A stretch of 64,000 nt of DNA. Origin: Betaproteobacteria bacterium. Lineage in GTDB: Bacteria > Pseudomonadota > Gammaproteobacteria > Burkholderiales > Methylophilaceae. The stretch is from the NCBI GenBank assembly GCA_016868195.1, contig VGHQ01000005.1, positions 19,428-83,427 of the forward strand. The letters run 5' to 3'. Both the position numbers and the translations under genes were made by a program. This document shows positions 9,619-18,396 of this stretch, in pieces; positions within the stretch are counted from its first letter, which is position 1, and every line of letters starts with the position of its first letter. The notes under the pieces were generated by a model. It saw nothing but the letters and a program-made list of their open reading frames with translations, was not told the DNA's origin and did not search any database.

Positions 9619-10551
9619 TTAGCTATTTATTTTAGATTGGTCCGAAAAAGAAATTGAAGATGTTTTTTCAATCCATTTTCGAATTCTATTTGCATCTGCA
9701 ATTCGAGTGGCATTTCCATAAGATTTGAGTAATACGATAATCATCGGCTGTCCGCTAATCATAGCTTGCATAACAAGGCATTTTCCAGCCTCTTGAATAA
9801 AACCAGTCTTTGATAAACCAATCACCCAATCACTTTTTCTAATCAGACCATTCGTATTATTAAAGTTCACTGGTGTACGGTGCCCTTTAACATAGGCTGC
9901 ATATGAAGCTGTGGTTGTGATTTCACGAATTTCAGGATATTGATAAGCAGCCTTTGCCATCTTTACAAGATCTTCTGCTGTCGACATATTATGATTATTG
10001 AGGCCTGTGGGATCTACAAACTCGCTTCGTGTCATATCAAGCTGTAATGCTTTAATGTTCATCGCATTTATAAAACCAGTTTTTCCGGTTGGGTAATTTC
10101 TGCCTAATGCTGATGCTGCACGGTTATCTGAAGCGATTAAAGCAATTTTAAGAAGTTCTGAACGAGGTAATACTGTTCCAACAGGTAATTTTGAACTTGT
10201 ATTTTTTAAGGTATCTACATCTTCTTCAGTAATGGTAATCTCTTCATCCATCGGGAGCTTTGCATCCAAAGTGACCATAGCGGTCATAAGTTTAGTTACA
10301 GACGCAATAGAGGTTTGTGCGTTTGTATCTTTTGCATACAAAACTTCACCTGTATTTTGATTGACAATAAGTGCGTTAGAGGAAGCCACTCTTAAAAGGC
10401 CATCTTTATTTGTCTTATTGTCTGCTGCAGATATGCGAGCTAATTCTGCTCTTGTTGGTTTTTTAGATTTTGGTTGGTTTGCTTCAGCTGATACTGAGGC
10501 TAAGAAAAAGGTTAAGCTTAGGATGAAAAAAAGTCTGATACGCTCTTTCAC
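9619..10551 (-). CDS. pbpG: D-alanyl-D-alanine endopeptidase (PBP7/8 family)
   Basis: Periplasmic low-molecular-weight penicillin-binding protein of 310 residues that cleaves peptidoglycan cross-links. The signal peptide ends near SVSAEA. The S11-family serine motifs are present: SVTK (with SIAS before it), SDN in IASDNRAA, and KTG in LSKTGF. There is no C-terminal amphipathic anchor of the PBP5 type, which favours PBP7. The start is GTG at 10551 with GGAG a short way upstream. It is convergent with topA across only six bases. Confidence 0.88.
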   Translation of the reverse strand: MKERIRLFFILSLTFFLASVSAEANQPKSKKPTRAELARISAADNKTNKDGLLRVASSNALIVNQNTGEVLYAKDTNAQTSIASVTKLMTAMVTLDAKLPMDEEITITEEDVDTLKNTSSKLPVGTVLPRSELLKIALIASDNRAASALGRNYPTGKTGFINAMNIKALQLDMTRSEFVDPTGLNNHNMSTAEDLVKMAKAAYQYPEIREITTTASYAAYVKGHRTPVNFNNTNGLIRKSDWVIGLSKTGFIQEAGKCLVMQAMISGQPMIIVLLKSYGNATRIADANRIRKWIEKTSSISFSDQSKINS

Positions 10552-10658
10552 TAGGTAATCTCCTATTCTTGCTAAATTTACGCGATAATAAACAAAAAAA
10601 ACATATTTGTCATTAACTTAATGTATTTAAAGATAAAATTCCTATTAGCTAATTTATT

Positions 10659-11039
10659 ATGAATATTCCAAATACACTTATTTATACACCTGAGCACTTA
10701 TGGATTAAATCTATTAGTGAAAGCACTTACGAAGTTGGTGTCACTGATTACGCACAAAATCTTTTGGGTGATATTGTTTTTGTTGATTTACCTGAATTAC
10801 AAAGTCAAATTTTAAGAAATAAAGCCTTTGGAGTGATTGAATCTGTCAAGACCGCTTCTGATTTAGTCGGTCCGCTCAATGGCGTGATGATTGAAATTAA
10901 TTCCAACATTCAAAAAACGCCGGAACTAATTAATGATAAACCCTATGAAACTTGGATTTGTAAAATAGCATCTCATGACAATATTGATAACAAAGAACTT
11001 TTTTTAGACTCTAATCAGTATAACGAACTTACTCGCTAA
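10659..11039 (+). CDS. gcvH: Glycine cleavage system H protein
   Basis: Lipoyl-carrying shuttle protein of 126 residues. The modified lysine is K64 in ESVKTASD, the classic H-protein context. GDIVFVDLPE and the start YTPEHLWIK also match. No gcvT or gcvP is nearby, so its partners must be elsewhere, or it may serve mainly in lipoate relay. Its stop codon abuts the holC stop on the other strand with no intervening base. No glycine riboswitch is seen upstream. Confidence 0.93.
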   Translation: MNIPNTLIYTPEHLWIKSISESTYEVGVTDYAQNLLGDIVFVDLPELQSQILRNKAFGVIESVKTASDLVGPLNGVMIEINSNIQKTPELINDKPYETWICKIASHDNIDNKELFLDSNQYNELTR

Positions 11040-11456
11040 TTACATTTCTTTTTTAGCGTCAATTAAGTGAATTTTATACCCGCGATCGCGATAAAATTTT
11101 AAACGATCCCTCGCTGTTTTTTTATCTTCCTCATTTAGCGACACAATCTCAATTAACCTTAAGTATCTTGAAAAAGAAGGCAAAGTATCTGACTTTAAAT
11201 TAATCATAAAATCATCACTCACAAATTTATGATCCCAGTCGATATGGATAGGGGTCATTTCTTCATAATGTCCTACAGAATGAGGAAGGAATGAAGTAAG
11301 AGAAGCTGTATAAAGAAAATCACTTAATGCTTTTGCACCACTTAAATCATCTACGTGAATAAATATTTTTCTTTTTCGAACAATTTCTCTTTCTATAATT
11401 TCATGAATTTTATTGAATTTATTTTCTACATTAAAATAAAAGTCGATATAAGTCAT
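11040..11456 (-). CDS. holC: DNA polymerase III chi subunit
   Basis: Small clamp-loader accessory subunit (138 residues) that links the replicase to SSB. It has the HolC pattern of an N-terminal hydrophobic/Tyr-rich strand, KIFIHVDD followed by ALSDFLYT, then SFLPHS and PIHIDWDHK. Pairing with pepA (six-base gap, pepA upstream) is the conserved pepA-holC order of proteobacteria and supports the call. Confidence 0.88.
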   Translation of the reverse strand: MTYIDFYFNVENKFNKIHEIIEREIVRKRKIFIHVDDLSGAKALSDFLYTASLTSFLPHSVGHYEEMTPIHIDWDHKFVSDDFMINLKSDTLPSFSRYLRLIEIVSLNEEDKKTARDRLKFYRDRGYKIHLIDAKKEM

Positions 11457-11462
11457 AAAGAC

Positions 11463-12944
11463 TTAATACAACTTACTAAAAATATATTGGGTTAATAATC
11501 CAACAGGCCTTCCCGTCGCCCCCTTAGCTTTTCCAGATTTCCATGCGGTGCCTGCAATATCTAAATGAGCCCATTTATATTTTTTTGCAAATCTGGATAA
11601 AAAGCATGCTGCAGTAATACTACCTCCTGCTCTTCCGCCAATATTAGCCATATCTGCAAAATTACTGTCTAGTTGTGATTGGTAGTCTTCCCAAAGAGGC
11701 ATACGCCATGCTCGATCCATAGATACTTGTCCTGCTGATTCTAAATCTTTCGCTAACTTGTCGTCATTACTGTATAAACCTGAGGCATGATGTCCTAATG
11801 CAATCACACATGCGCCAGTGAGGGTGGCAATATCAATCACTACATCAGGATTAAATCTTTCTGCATAAGTTAATGCATCACATAGAATCAATCGGCCTTC
11901 AGCGTCAGTATTTAGTACCTCGATTGTTTGGCCTGACATGCTAGTTAAAATATCTCCTGGCTTCAAAGCTAATCCATCTGGCAAATTCTCACATGTTGGA
12001 ATTATGCCAATGACATTCATAGGAAGTTTTAATAAGCCAATTGTCTTAAAGGTCCCTAATACACTGGCTGCTCCACACATGTCATATTTCATTTCATCCA
12101 TATCGGCTGCAGGTTTAATTGATATACCTCCCGCATCAAAAGTAATTCCTTTACCAACCAAAACAATAGGTTTTTGCGTTTTTTTACCTTTATTATGTTG
12201 AAGCACAATAAATTTAGGTGGCTGTCTACTTCCTTTGGCAACACCGAGAAAAGAACCCATTTTTAATTTTTCAATTTGCTTCTGATCTAAAACATCAATT
12301 TTCATACCATATTCTTTTCCAATTTCTTGAGCTTTTTTGCCAAGATAGGTTGGTGTACAGATATTCGGTGGCAGATTGCCAAGTGTTTTTGTAAGCTCAA
12401 TTCCTTTTGCTAAAGCAAACGATTTATTCAGCGCCTCCTCTGCGATCTTTTGGCTTTTCTTATCTACCATTACAAAAAAATCATAGATTTTTTTGGTTTT
12501 TTTATTAATAGTTTTAAGCTCAGTAAATTCATAACTTGCATCCATCACTTCATTAATAAAATGTTCAACATTCCAGGCTATATCGCCTTGTTTAAATGAA
12601 GCAATTTGCAGATACGATGTGACTGATTTAACATCCATTTTCTTAAGTGCATAAACCATAGATCTCACTGCAGCATGGTATTTTTTCCCATCAAACTCTT
12701 TTTCTTTGCCTAAGCCTATTAGAAGTATTTTTGTAATTTTTATTCCAGGAACGTTATACAAAATAAGAGAGGAGCCAACTTTGCCACTCATATCACCCTG
12801 TTTCAATGCAGAGGTAATATGACCAATAGCGCTCGGGCTTAAAGACAATTTTTCACAAACAACCTTGAGGGATTCATAAACTCCAATGACCAATACATCT
12901 GAGAGTTGTTTATCCAGCTGATCGGTTTTTATGCTAAATTTCAT
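11463..12944 (-). CDS. pepA: Leucyl aminopeptidase PepA
   Basis: Cytosolic M17 aminopeptidase of 493 residues using two metal ions; in E. coli the protein also binds DNA in Xer recombination and carAB control. The metal-site motifs KGITFDAGGISIKP and the signature NTDAEGRL are intact, as are EMKYDM and GGRAGGS. It is divergent from lptF, the usual pepA/lptF arrangement, with a 44-base intergenic region that must hold both promoters. Confidence 0.95.
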   Translation of the reverse strand: MKFSIKTDQLDKQLSDVLVIGVYESLKVVCEKLSLSPSAIGHITSALKQGDMSGKVGSSLILYNVPGIKITKILLIGLGKEKEFDGKKYHAAVRSMVYALKKMDVKSVTSYLQIASFKQGDIAWNVEHFINEVMDASYEFTELKTINKKTKKIYDFFVMVDKKSQKIAEEALNKSFALAKGIELTKTLGNLPPNICTPTYLGKKAQEIGKEYGMKIDVLDQKQIEKLKMGSFLGVAKGSRQPPKFIVLQHNKGKKTQKPIVLVGKGITFDAGGISIKPAADMDEMKYDMCGAASVLGTFKTIGLLKLPMNVIGIIPTCENLPDGLALKPGDILTSMSGQTIEVLNTDAEGRLILCDALTYAERFNPDVVIDIATLTGACVIALGHHASGLYSNDDKLAKDLESAGQVSMDRAWRMPLWEDYQSQLDSNFADMANIGGRAGGSITAACFLSRFAKKYKWAHLDIAGTAWKSGKAKGATGRPVGLLTQYIFSKLY

Positions 12945-12988
12945 ATATATTCCTTAAGTATTCTCGAATTTAAAAACGGGAAAAATCA

Positions 12989-14074
12989 ATGTTATTTAAA
13001 ACTTCATTAAAAAAAGAACTGCTTACCAATTCAATTACGGCACTTTTAATACTTATAAGTATCGTGATGGCCCAAAGAATTTCATTTTATCTTAGATTCG
13101 CAAGTAAGGGCTATATCCCCAATGACTCTATAAAAACAATTCTTGGTCTTAACCTTATCAAGTATTCACCACTTCTATTATCTCTTTCCATTTTCTTAGC
13201 AGTACTTCTTACGCTCTCTCGTTGGTATCGAGATCATGAAATGATCATTTGGCTCAGTTCGGGTATGAGTTTGGCGAAAATTATTAAGCCTATTGCTTCA
13301 TTTACCTTGCCAGCCGTATTGATGGTGGCCTTTCTTTCTCTTTTTTTAAATCCTTGGGCGGTAAGAACAGCTGATCAATATAAAAGTCAATTAAAAAGTC
13401 GTGATGAAATGGCTAGTATTAGCCCAGGGACATTTAAAGAATCAAAAAGTTCTGATCGGATATTTTATGTTGAGAGTTTTGATGAGCTAGGAAGTGCTGT
13501 AAAAAATATATTTGTTCAGACAAAGCAACATAACAAGCTTGGAGTTGTTGTTGCTAATAATGCTCACCGAGAAATATCAAGCAAAGGTGATAACTATATT
13601 ATTTTACAGAAAGGTCGAAGATATGAAGGCGTTCCTAATTCAAAAGAGTTCTCTACGACTGAGTTTAATCAATATGGCATTTTAACCGCCCAACAACCTG
13701 TGGAACCTTACAAAGAAAGTATTGATAGTAAAAAACTTTTCGATGTAATTAAATCTAGCTCATTTGAAGATCGCCTGGAGTTGCAATGGAGAATTGCCTC
13801 TCCCATCGCATGCATTTTGTTAGTTTTTTTAGCTATTCCATTAAGCTTTACAAATCCTCGAGCAGGACGATCTCTTAATATCATTTTTGCTGTACTTATT
13901 TTTATAATTTATAACAATCTCTTGGCTATTATGAACACATTAATTACTTTAAAAAAAGTTAATATTATTATTGGCTTCTGGCCAATTCACCTAATCTTTC
14001 TCCTCGCAGCTATTTATTTAACCTATAGGCGATCAATGAATCAGCCATTATTCAGCTTGAGGAAAGTGTCTTAA
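12989..14074 (+). CDS. lptF: LPS export ABC transporter permease LptF
   Basis: Inner-membrane permease (361 residues) of the LptB2FG complex that extracts LPS from the membrane. It shows three N-terminal membrane helices, a periplasmic beta-jellyroll stretch (about residues 130-260) and three C-terminal helices, with the conserved AIPLSFTNPRAGRS after the fourth helix. It lies seven bases upstream of lptG. The genes for its ATPase LptB and for LptA and LptC are at 33-35 kb. Confidence 0.93.
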   Translation: MLFKTSLKKELLTNSITALLILISIVMAQRISFYLRFASKGYIPNDSIKTILGLNLIKYSPLLLSLSIFLAVLLTLSRWYRDHEMIIWLSSGMSLAKIIKPIASFTLPAVLMVAFLSLFLNPWAVRTADQYKSQLKSRDEMASISPGTFKESKSSDRIFYVESFDELGSAVKNIFVQTKQHNKLGVVVANNAHREISSKGDNYIILQKGRRYEGVPNSKEFSTTEFNQYGILTAQQPVEPYKESIDSKKLFDVIKSSSFEDRLELQWRIASPIACILLVFLAIPLSFTNPRAGRSLNIIFAVLIFIIYNNLLAIMNTLITLKKVNIIIGFWPIHLIFLLAAIYLTYRRSMNQPLFSLRKVS

Positions 14075-14081
14075 ATACAAG

Positions 14082-15152
14082 GTGAAAATTTTAAATCGCT
14101 ACCTTAATCTAGAATTAGCTATTCCTATTTTCTGGGTCATGATCGGTATTATAGGTATATTAAGTTTTTTCGACTTTATTCAGGAAATTAATGACTTAGG
14201 AAAAGGTACATATAATGTGCTTACCATTTTTAGTTATGTTGCTCTCAGTATTCCTGGACATGTTTATGAAATCGTTCCTATTGCTGTGCTTATTGGATCG
14301 ATGTATACCATGGGGCAGCTTTCTGAAAATTCTGAATTGACTGTCATTCGATCTAGCGGAATTTCAATAAAACGTATTGCCTATACTTTATCTTTTACTG
14401 GATTGTTTTTTACATTATTTACATTTGCTGTAGGGGATCTTGTAACCCCAATAACAGAAAAAAAAGCGCAGCAAATAAAAATTACATCTAAAGATGCAAT
14501 TGTTTCACAAGAATTTAAATCTGGTCTCTGGATAAAAGATAATAATAGTTTTATTAATATAGAGTATGTTTTGCCTGACTCAAGCCTATCTGAAATTCAT
14601 ATTTATGAATTTGATAAAGCCTTTCGTTTAAGAACAATTACAAATGCAAAAAAAGGAAGTTTTAAAAACCCTGAATGGAAACTTGATGATATTAATCAAA
14701 CAATCTTTGATAAAGGTAAGGTTTCAACAAATTCACTTAAAAGCGCAATTTGGAAATCACTTATCAAACCGGAAATGATGAATGTACTTCTTGTTTCACC
14801 AGAAAAAATGTCATCAACCAACCTTATTAATTTTATTAAATACCTGAAAAATAATAAGCAAAAGATTACAAGGTATGAAGTGGCTTTATGGGGAAAATTA
14901 ATTTATCCCCTAGCCTCTATTGTAATGGTTTTATTTGCCATTCCATTTGGATTTTTTCAAGAGCGCTCAGGTGGTAAAAATTTAAAAATTTTCTTAGGTA
15001 TTTTAATAGGTATCTTTTATCAAATTATGAATTCATCTTTTAGGTATATTGGACTTCTAAATGACTGGCAACCCCTAGCTTGCGCAATTATACCCACACT
15101 TATTTTCTTCTCTGTTGGGATGGTGATGATCTATAAAATCGAACATCAATAA
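14082..15152 (+). CDS. lptG: LPS export ABC transporter permease LptG
   Basis: Second permease (356 residues) of LptB2FG, with the same six-helix plus periplasmic jellyroll layout as LptF. AIPFGFFQERSGG follows the fourth helix. The start is GTG at 14082 with AAGG just upstream inside the seven-base spacer after lptF, so the pair is co-translated. Its last 53 bases are also read on the other strand as the end of the RDD-family gene. Confidence 0.93.
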   Translation: MKILNRYLNLELAIPIFWVMIGIIGILSFFDFIQEINDLGKGTYNVLTIFSYVALSIPGHVYEIVPIAVLIGSMYTMGQLSENSELTVIRSSGISIKRIAYTLSFTGLFFTLFTFAVGDLVTPITEKKAQQIKITSKDAIVSQEFKSGLWIKDNNSFINIEYVLPDSSLSEIHIYEFDKAFRLRTITNAKKGSFKNPEWKLDDINQTIFDKGKVSTNSLKSAIWKSLIKPEMMNVLLVSPEKMSSTNLINFIKYLKNNKQKITRYEVALWGKLIYPLASIVMVLFAIPFGFFQERSGGKNLKIFLGILIGIFYQIMNSSFRYIGLLNDWQPLACAIIPTLIFFSVGMVMIYKIEHQ

Positions 15153-15546
15153 AATGATAATTCAAAATTTGATCATGAAGATATAAATTTTTTTTATTGG
15201 TTAGTGCCCAAAAAAAGGTTATGCCTCCCATGAGAGTGCCTAAAGTTGCATATATATAGCGTCTCCATGCTAACTTTCTTGTTAAAGGTTTGTGAGGGGA
15301 TATAATTTTTAATTTCCACACCATCATTGCTAGAGTCTGGCCTGTTTTTGTCCAACAATAAGTAAAATAAACTCCAGCGATAAACCATAAATAAATTTGA
15401 AATATTAATTTTTGATATGATCCAAAGAATGTGTCAAAAAAATATATAAAAATAAATCCTGCGATCATCCATATTGGTATAAGAGCAAATAATTCATAAA
15501 CTAAAGAACCATAAACTCTCTTGAGTGAAGGATTTTTTGTATTCAC
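15100..15546 (-). CDS. RDD-family membrane protein
   Basis: A 148-residue membrane protein with an N-terminal Arg region (KRVYGSLVYELFALIP), three or four hydrophobic helices and TGQTLAMMVWKLKI, a hallmark of RDD proteins. The function of most RDD proteins is not established; some act in ion or substrate transport. The C-terminal 17 codons overlap lptG antisense, and the end is rich in Arg/Ser/Gln, so the final residues may be recently acquired read-through. Fourteen bases separate it from the cation exchanger gene downstream. Confidence 0.75.
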   Translation of the reverse strand: MNTKNPSLKRVYGSLVYELFALIPIWMIAGFIFIYFFDTFFGSYQKLIFQIYLWFIAGVYFTYCWTKTGQTLAMMVWKLKIISPHKPLTRKLAWRRYIYATLGTLMGGITFFWALTNKKNLYLHDQILNYHFIDVRFYRSSPSQQRRK

Positions 15547-15560
15547 AAATAAAAACTATA

Positions 15561-16562
15561 TCAATGCAGAGCAAAATAAAGGTATAAGGAATAAAAAATT
15601 CCATTTACGCCCAGATGCCATACTTTTATATTTGATTTCTGGATAAGAGCTCTAATCCATAGTGAAGATATTAGTGTTATTAGAATACATAAATAGACTT
15701 CTTTTCTCGGCTCCCAAGGGGTTAAAAGGATACCTATTGCAGGTAAGAGTGTTCCTTGAAATACCATGGCACCAGTTATATTTCCAAAAGCGAGGGTATC
15801 TTTACCTTTTCGTATCCAAAAAATACTATTCACTTTTTCTGGAAGCTCGGTAGCGATCGGAATAATTAATATAGATAAAATAAGAGCAGAAATTCCTAGA
15901 ATAGATGAAGCTTCTTCAATTCCATAAATAAAACCCTTCGCTCCGAATATCAACAAAGCCAATCCAACAAATAGCTGTATAACAATAACTAGAAAATTAT
16001 TTGGGCATCCAATTCTTTCCATAAACATTGGACTTGATGCTTCCGTAGCATGACCCTCGTTAACAAGTTTTTTTGATGCTCTTATTGTCATTAAAATATA
16101 AATGAAATAAGAAAAAACCATTAAAAAGGCTATCAGCCCCCTAGCAAGCTCAGATGTATGAGGAACAAATAAAGCTATTCCAGCAAACACAAATGAGATT
16201 ATAAAAAAATTTAGATCTCTAATTAATCCTGTTTTTTCAGGCTTTAAATGTCCCCCGAACCCTCGATGCCCAATTACAGATGCAGCCATAATAAACATTG
16301 TTAGGGTAGAGAGCATGAGCGGAGCACCTAAAATTGCGCCTACTCCAACTTGATGATTAGTTTCGATATCTCCATGTAATGACAAAAGTGCTAATAGTGG
16401 AATTAATGTCTCAGGAAGCGCAGTTCCTACCGCTGCAAAAACTGAACCTGTCACACCCTCAGAAATTTTTAATTTCTCACCCAAATGCTCAAGCGCATTG
16501 GTAAATATCTCAGCTGAGACTAGAATAACTAATAACATGAAAGATAACTTTAAGAAGATCAT
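15561..16562 (-). CDS. Sodium/calcium exchanger family (CaCA) membrane protein
   Basis: A 333-residue polytopic protein with the two inverted alpha repeats of Ca2+/cation antiporters. The first is FAAVGTALPETLIPLLAL near residues 43-60. The second is SILIIPIATELPEKVNS followed by GNITGAMVFQGTLLP near 230-270. The acidic residues in both repeats (PET, PEK) are the cation-binding positions. It probably exports Ca2+ or another cation in exchange for Na+ or H+. It is divergent from ampD (37-base gap). The exact ion cannot be told from sequence. Confidence 0.8.
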   Translation of the reverse strand: MIFLKLSFMLLVILVSAEIFTNALEHLGEKLKISEGVTGSVFAAVGTALPETLIPLLALLSLHGDIETNHQVGVGAILGAPLMLSTLTMFIMAASVIGHRGFGGHLKPEKTGLIRDLNFFIISFVFAGIALFVPHTSELARGLIAFLMVFSYFIYILMTIRASKKLVNEGHATEASSPMFMERIGCPNNFLVIVIQLFVGLALLIFGAKGFIYGIEEASSILGISALILSILIIPIATELPEKVNSIFWIRKGKDTLAFGNITGAMVFQGTLLPAIGILLTPWEPRKEVYLCILITLISSLWIRALIQKSNIKVWHLGVNGIFYSLYLYFALH

Positions 16563-16599
16563 TTCAATCCTTTAATTTTAATACTTCAATAGATTAACG

Positions 16600-17166
16600 A
16601 TGCTTGAGCCTATCATAATAAATGATGCTGGATTTGCAAATAAAGCAAAGATTATATTATCGCCCAATTTTGATAGTCGGCCGAATAAGTTCAATGTGAG
16701 TTTAATTGTAATTCATAATATTAGTCTTCCGCCTGGCATTTACGGGGGGAATAATATTTTTGATTTGTTTACAAATAAACTTACCCCTGATGATCATGAA
16801 TACTTGGGATCTATTGCGAATCTAAAAGTGTCCTCTCACTTCTTGATTAGGCGGGATGGTTCGCTTTTTCAGTTTGTGTCTTGTCTAGACCGAGCTTGGC
16901 ATGCTGGTGAATCTAGCTGGAATCAAATTAATAATTGTAATGATTTTTCAATTGGTATTGAGCTGGAAGGAAGCGATTATGATCCCTTTGAAGCGAAACA
17001 ATATGTCTGTCTTAACGAATTAATCGAATCTTTAATTAAAGAATATCCTATTAAAGATGTTAAAGGACATTCTGACATTGCACCAACTAGAAAAACGGAT
17101 CCAGGCCCTTATTTTGAATGGAGTAAAATAAAAAACTACTTTAATCAATTGCCAAATAAAGATTAA
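16600..17166 (+). CDS. ampD: 1,6-anhydro-N-acetylmuramyl-L-alanine amidase AmpD
   Basis: Cytoplasmic zinc amidase of 188 residues that recycles muropeptides. Zinc ligands and catalytic residues are visible: His in VIHNISLPPG, His in RAWHAGESSW, Glu in GIELEGSDY, and the GHSDIAPTRKTDPGP motif with the last His/Asp. Length and motif order match AmpD rather than periplasmic AmiD. It overlaps the convergent symporter gene by four bases. Confidence 0.94.
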   Translation: MLEPIIINDAGFANKAKIILSPNFDSRPNKFNVSLIVIHNISLPPGIYGGNNIFDLFTNKLTPDDHEYLGSIANLKVSSHFLIRRDGSLFQFVSCLDRAWHAGESSWNQINNCNDFSIGIELEGSDYDPFEAKQYVCLNELIESLIKEYPIKDVKGHSDIAPTRKTDPGPYFEWSKIKNYFNQLPNKD

Positions 17167-18392
17167 TTCTTACGTACTAATTTCTGTACGATTAAACTTA
17201 CCACGATATCACCCTCTACATTTACTGCGGTTCTAAATGTGTCAAGTAAACGATCGATCGGTAATAAAATAGCAAGCGCTTCCAAAGGAAGTCCAACAGA
17301 TTGTAATACTATAGCTATGGTTACCATTCCAGCACTTGGTATGCCCGGCGCGCCAATCGCACCTATCATTGCTGTAAAGAAAACGATAATTTGCTGCCCT
17401 ATACCTAAGTCGATACCAGAGAGATTTGCAATAAATAAAGCGGCGGAAGCCTCATAAAGGGCGGTGCCATCCATATTCATGGTTGCCCCTATGGGTATAA
17501 CAAATCCAGCAATATCAGATCTTACTTTTAAATTTTTTTCAACAACCCTTAAAGTAATTGGAATTGTCGCGCTGCTGGAACTGGTTGCAAAGGCAGTCAT
17601 AATTGCCTCTCGGGCACCTTGCCATAATATAAATAAATTTATTTTTGTAAAAAAATAAAGTAGCAAAGGCAAAATTACAATTCCATGAAAAAGCGTCATG
17701 CCAATAATTACTATTATAAATTTTGATAGCGTAATAAATAAATCGGGTGATTGTTGAGAGACTAATTGAATAATAAGAGCCGAAATGCCGTAAGGAGAAA
17801 AATTTACAATCCAAGATACTATCTTCATAGTGATCCCTAATAAACCATTGAACATTTTTTTTACCTCAAAAAACTCTTTTCCACCTTTTGCAATTGCAAA
17901 GCCAACCAATACTGAAAATGTAATAACTCCTAAAATATTTCCTTCAGTCATTGCTTTGAATGGATTAACGAGAATACCACTAAGAAATTGTTTAATGAAT
18001 TCAGACAAGGGAATTGAAGTTAAGTGAAAATTATTTAATTGCTCACTAAAGATAGACAAAGACATACCTCGTCCTGGCTCAAATAAGTTCATTGAGCCAA
18101 GTCCCAATATAATTGCAAGAGCCATGGAAATGAAAAAAAACGAAAATGTTAAAAACCAAATTCTTGATGACTGCTTATGTCCACTTAGATTAGCTATACC
18201 TAAAGATATGGAAAAGAATATTATTGGAATTAATACCATTTTTAGAGAAGAGACGAATATATCTGCAATAAGATTAGCCACATAAATAATTGAACCACTC
18301 CCACTACCATAAGGATTGAGTTTAACAAACAAGCCAATCAATAAACCAATGAATACTCCAATAAAAATCTGATGATTTGTCGTATATTTCAT
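17163..18392 (-). CDS. Dicarboxylate/amino acid:cation symporter (DAACS family)
   Basis: Secondary transporter of the GltP/DctA type, 409 residues from the chosen start. Diagnostic motifs are the serine-rich re-entrant loop TAFATSSSSATIPITL and the helix GATMNMDGTALYEAS. Substrates of the family are C4-dicarboxylates or glutamate/aspartate with Na+ or H+; which one is not clear. The ATG at 18392 lies four bases after the stop of the upstream methyltransferase and begins just before the first helix. An in-frame ATG at 18434 would add a 14-residue extension inside that gene and is less likely. Confidence 0.88.
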   Translation of the reverse strand: MKYTTNHQIFIGVFIGLLIGLFVKLNPYGSGSGSIIYVANLIADIFVSSLKMVLIPIIFFSISLGIANLSGHKQSSRIWFLTFSFFFISMALAIILGLGSMNLFEPGRGMSLSIFSEQLNNFHLTSIPLSEFIKQFLSGILVNPFKAMTEGNILGVITFSVLVGFAIAKGGKEFFEVKKMFNGLLGITMKIVSWIVNFSPYGISALIIQLVSQQSPDLFITLSKFIIVIIGMTLFHGIVILPLLLYFFTKINLFILWQGAREAIMTAFATSSSSATIPITLRVVEKNLKVRSDIAGFVIPIGATMNMDGTALYEASAALFIANLSGIDLGIGQQIIVFFTAMIGAIGAPGIPSAGMVTIAIVLQSVGLPLEALAILLPIDRLLDTFRTAVNVEGDIVVSLIVQKLVRKN

Positions 18393-18396
18393 CTGC

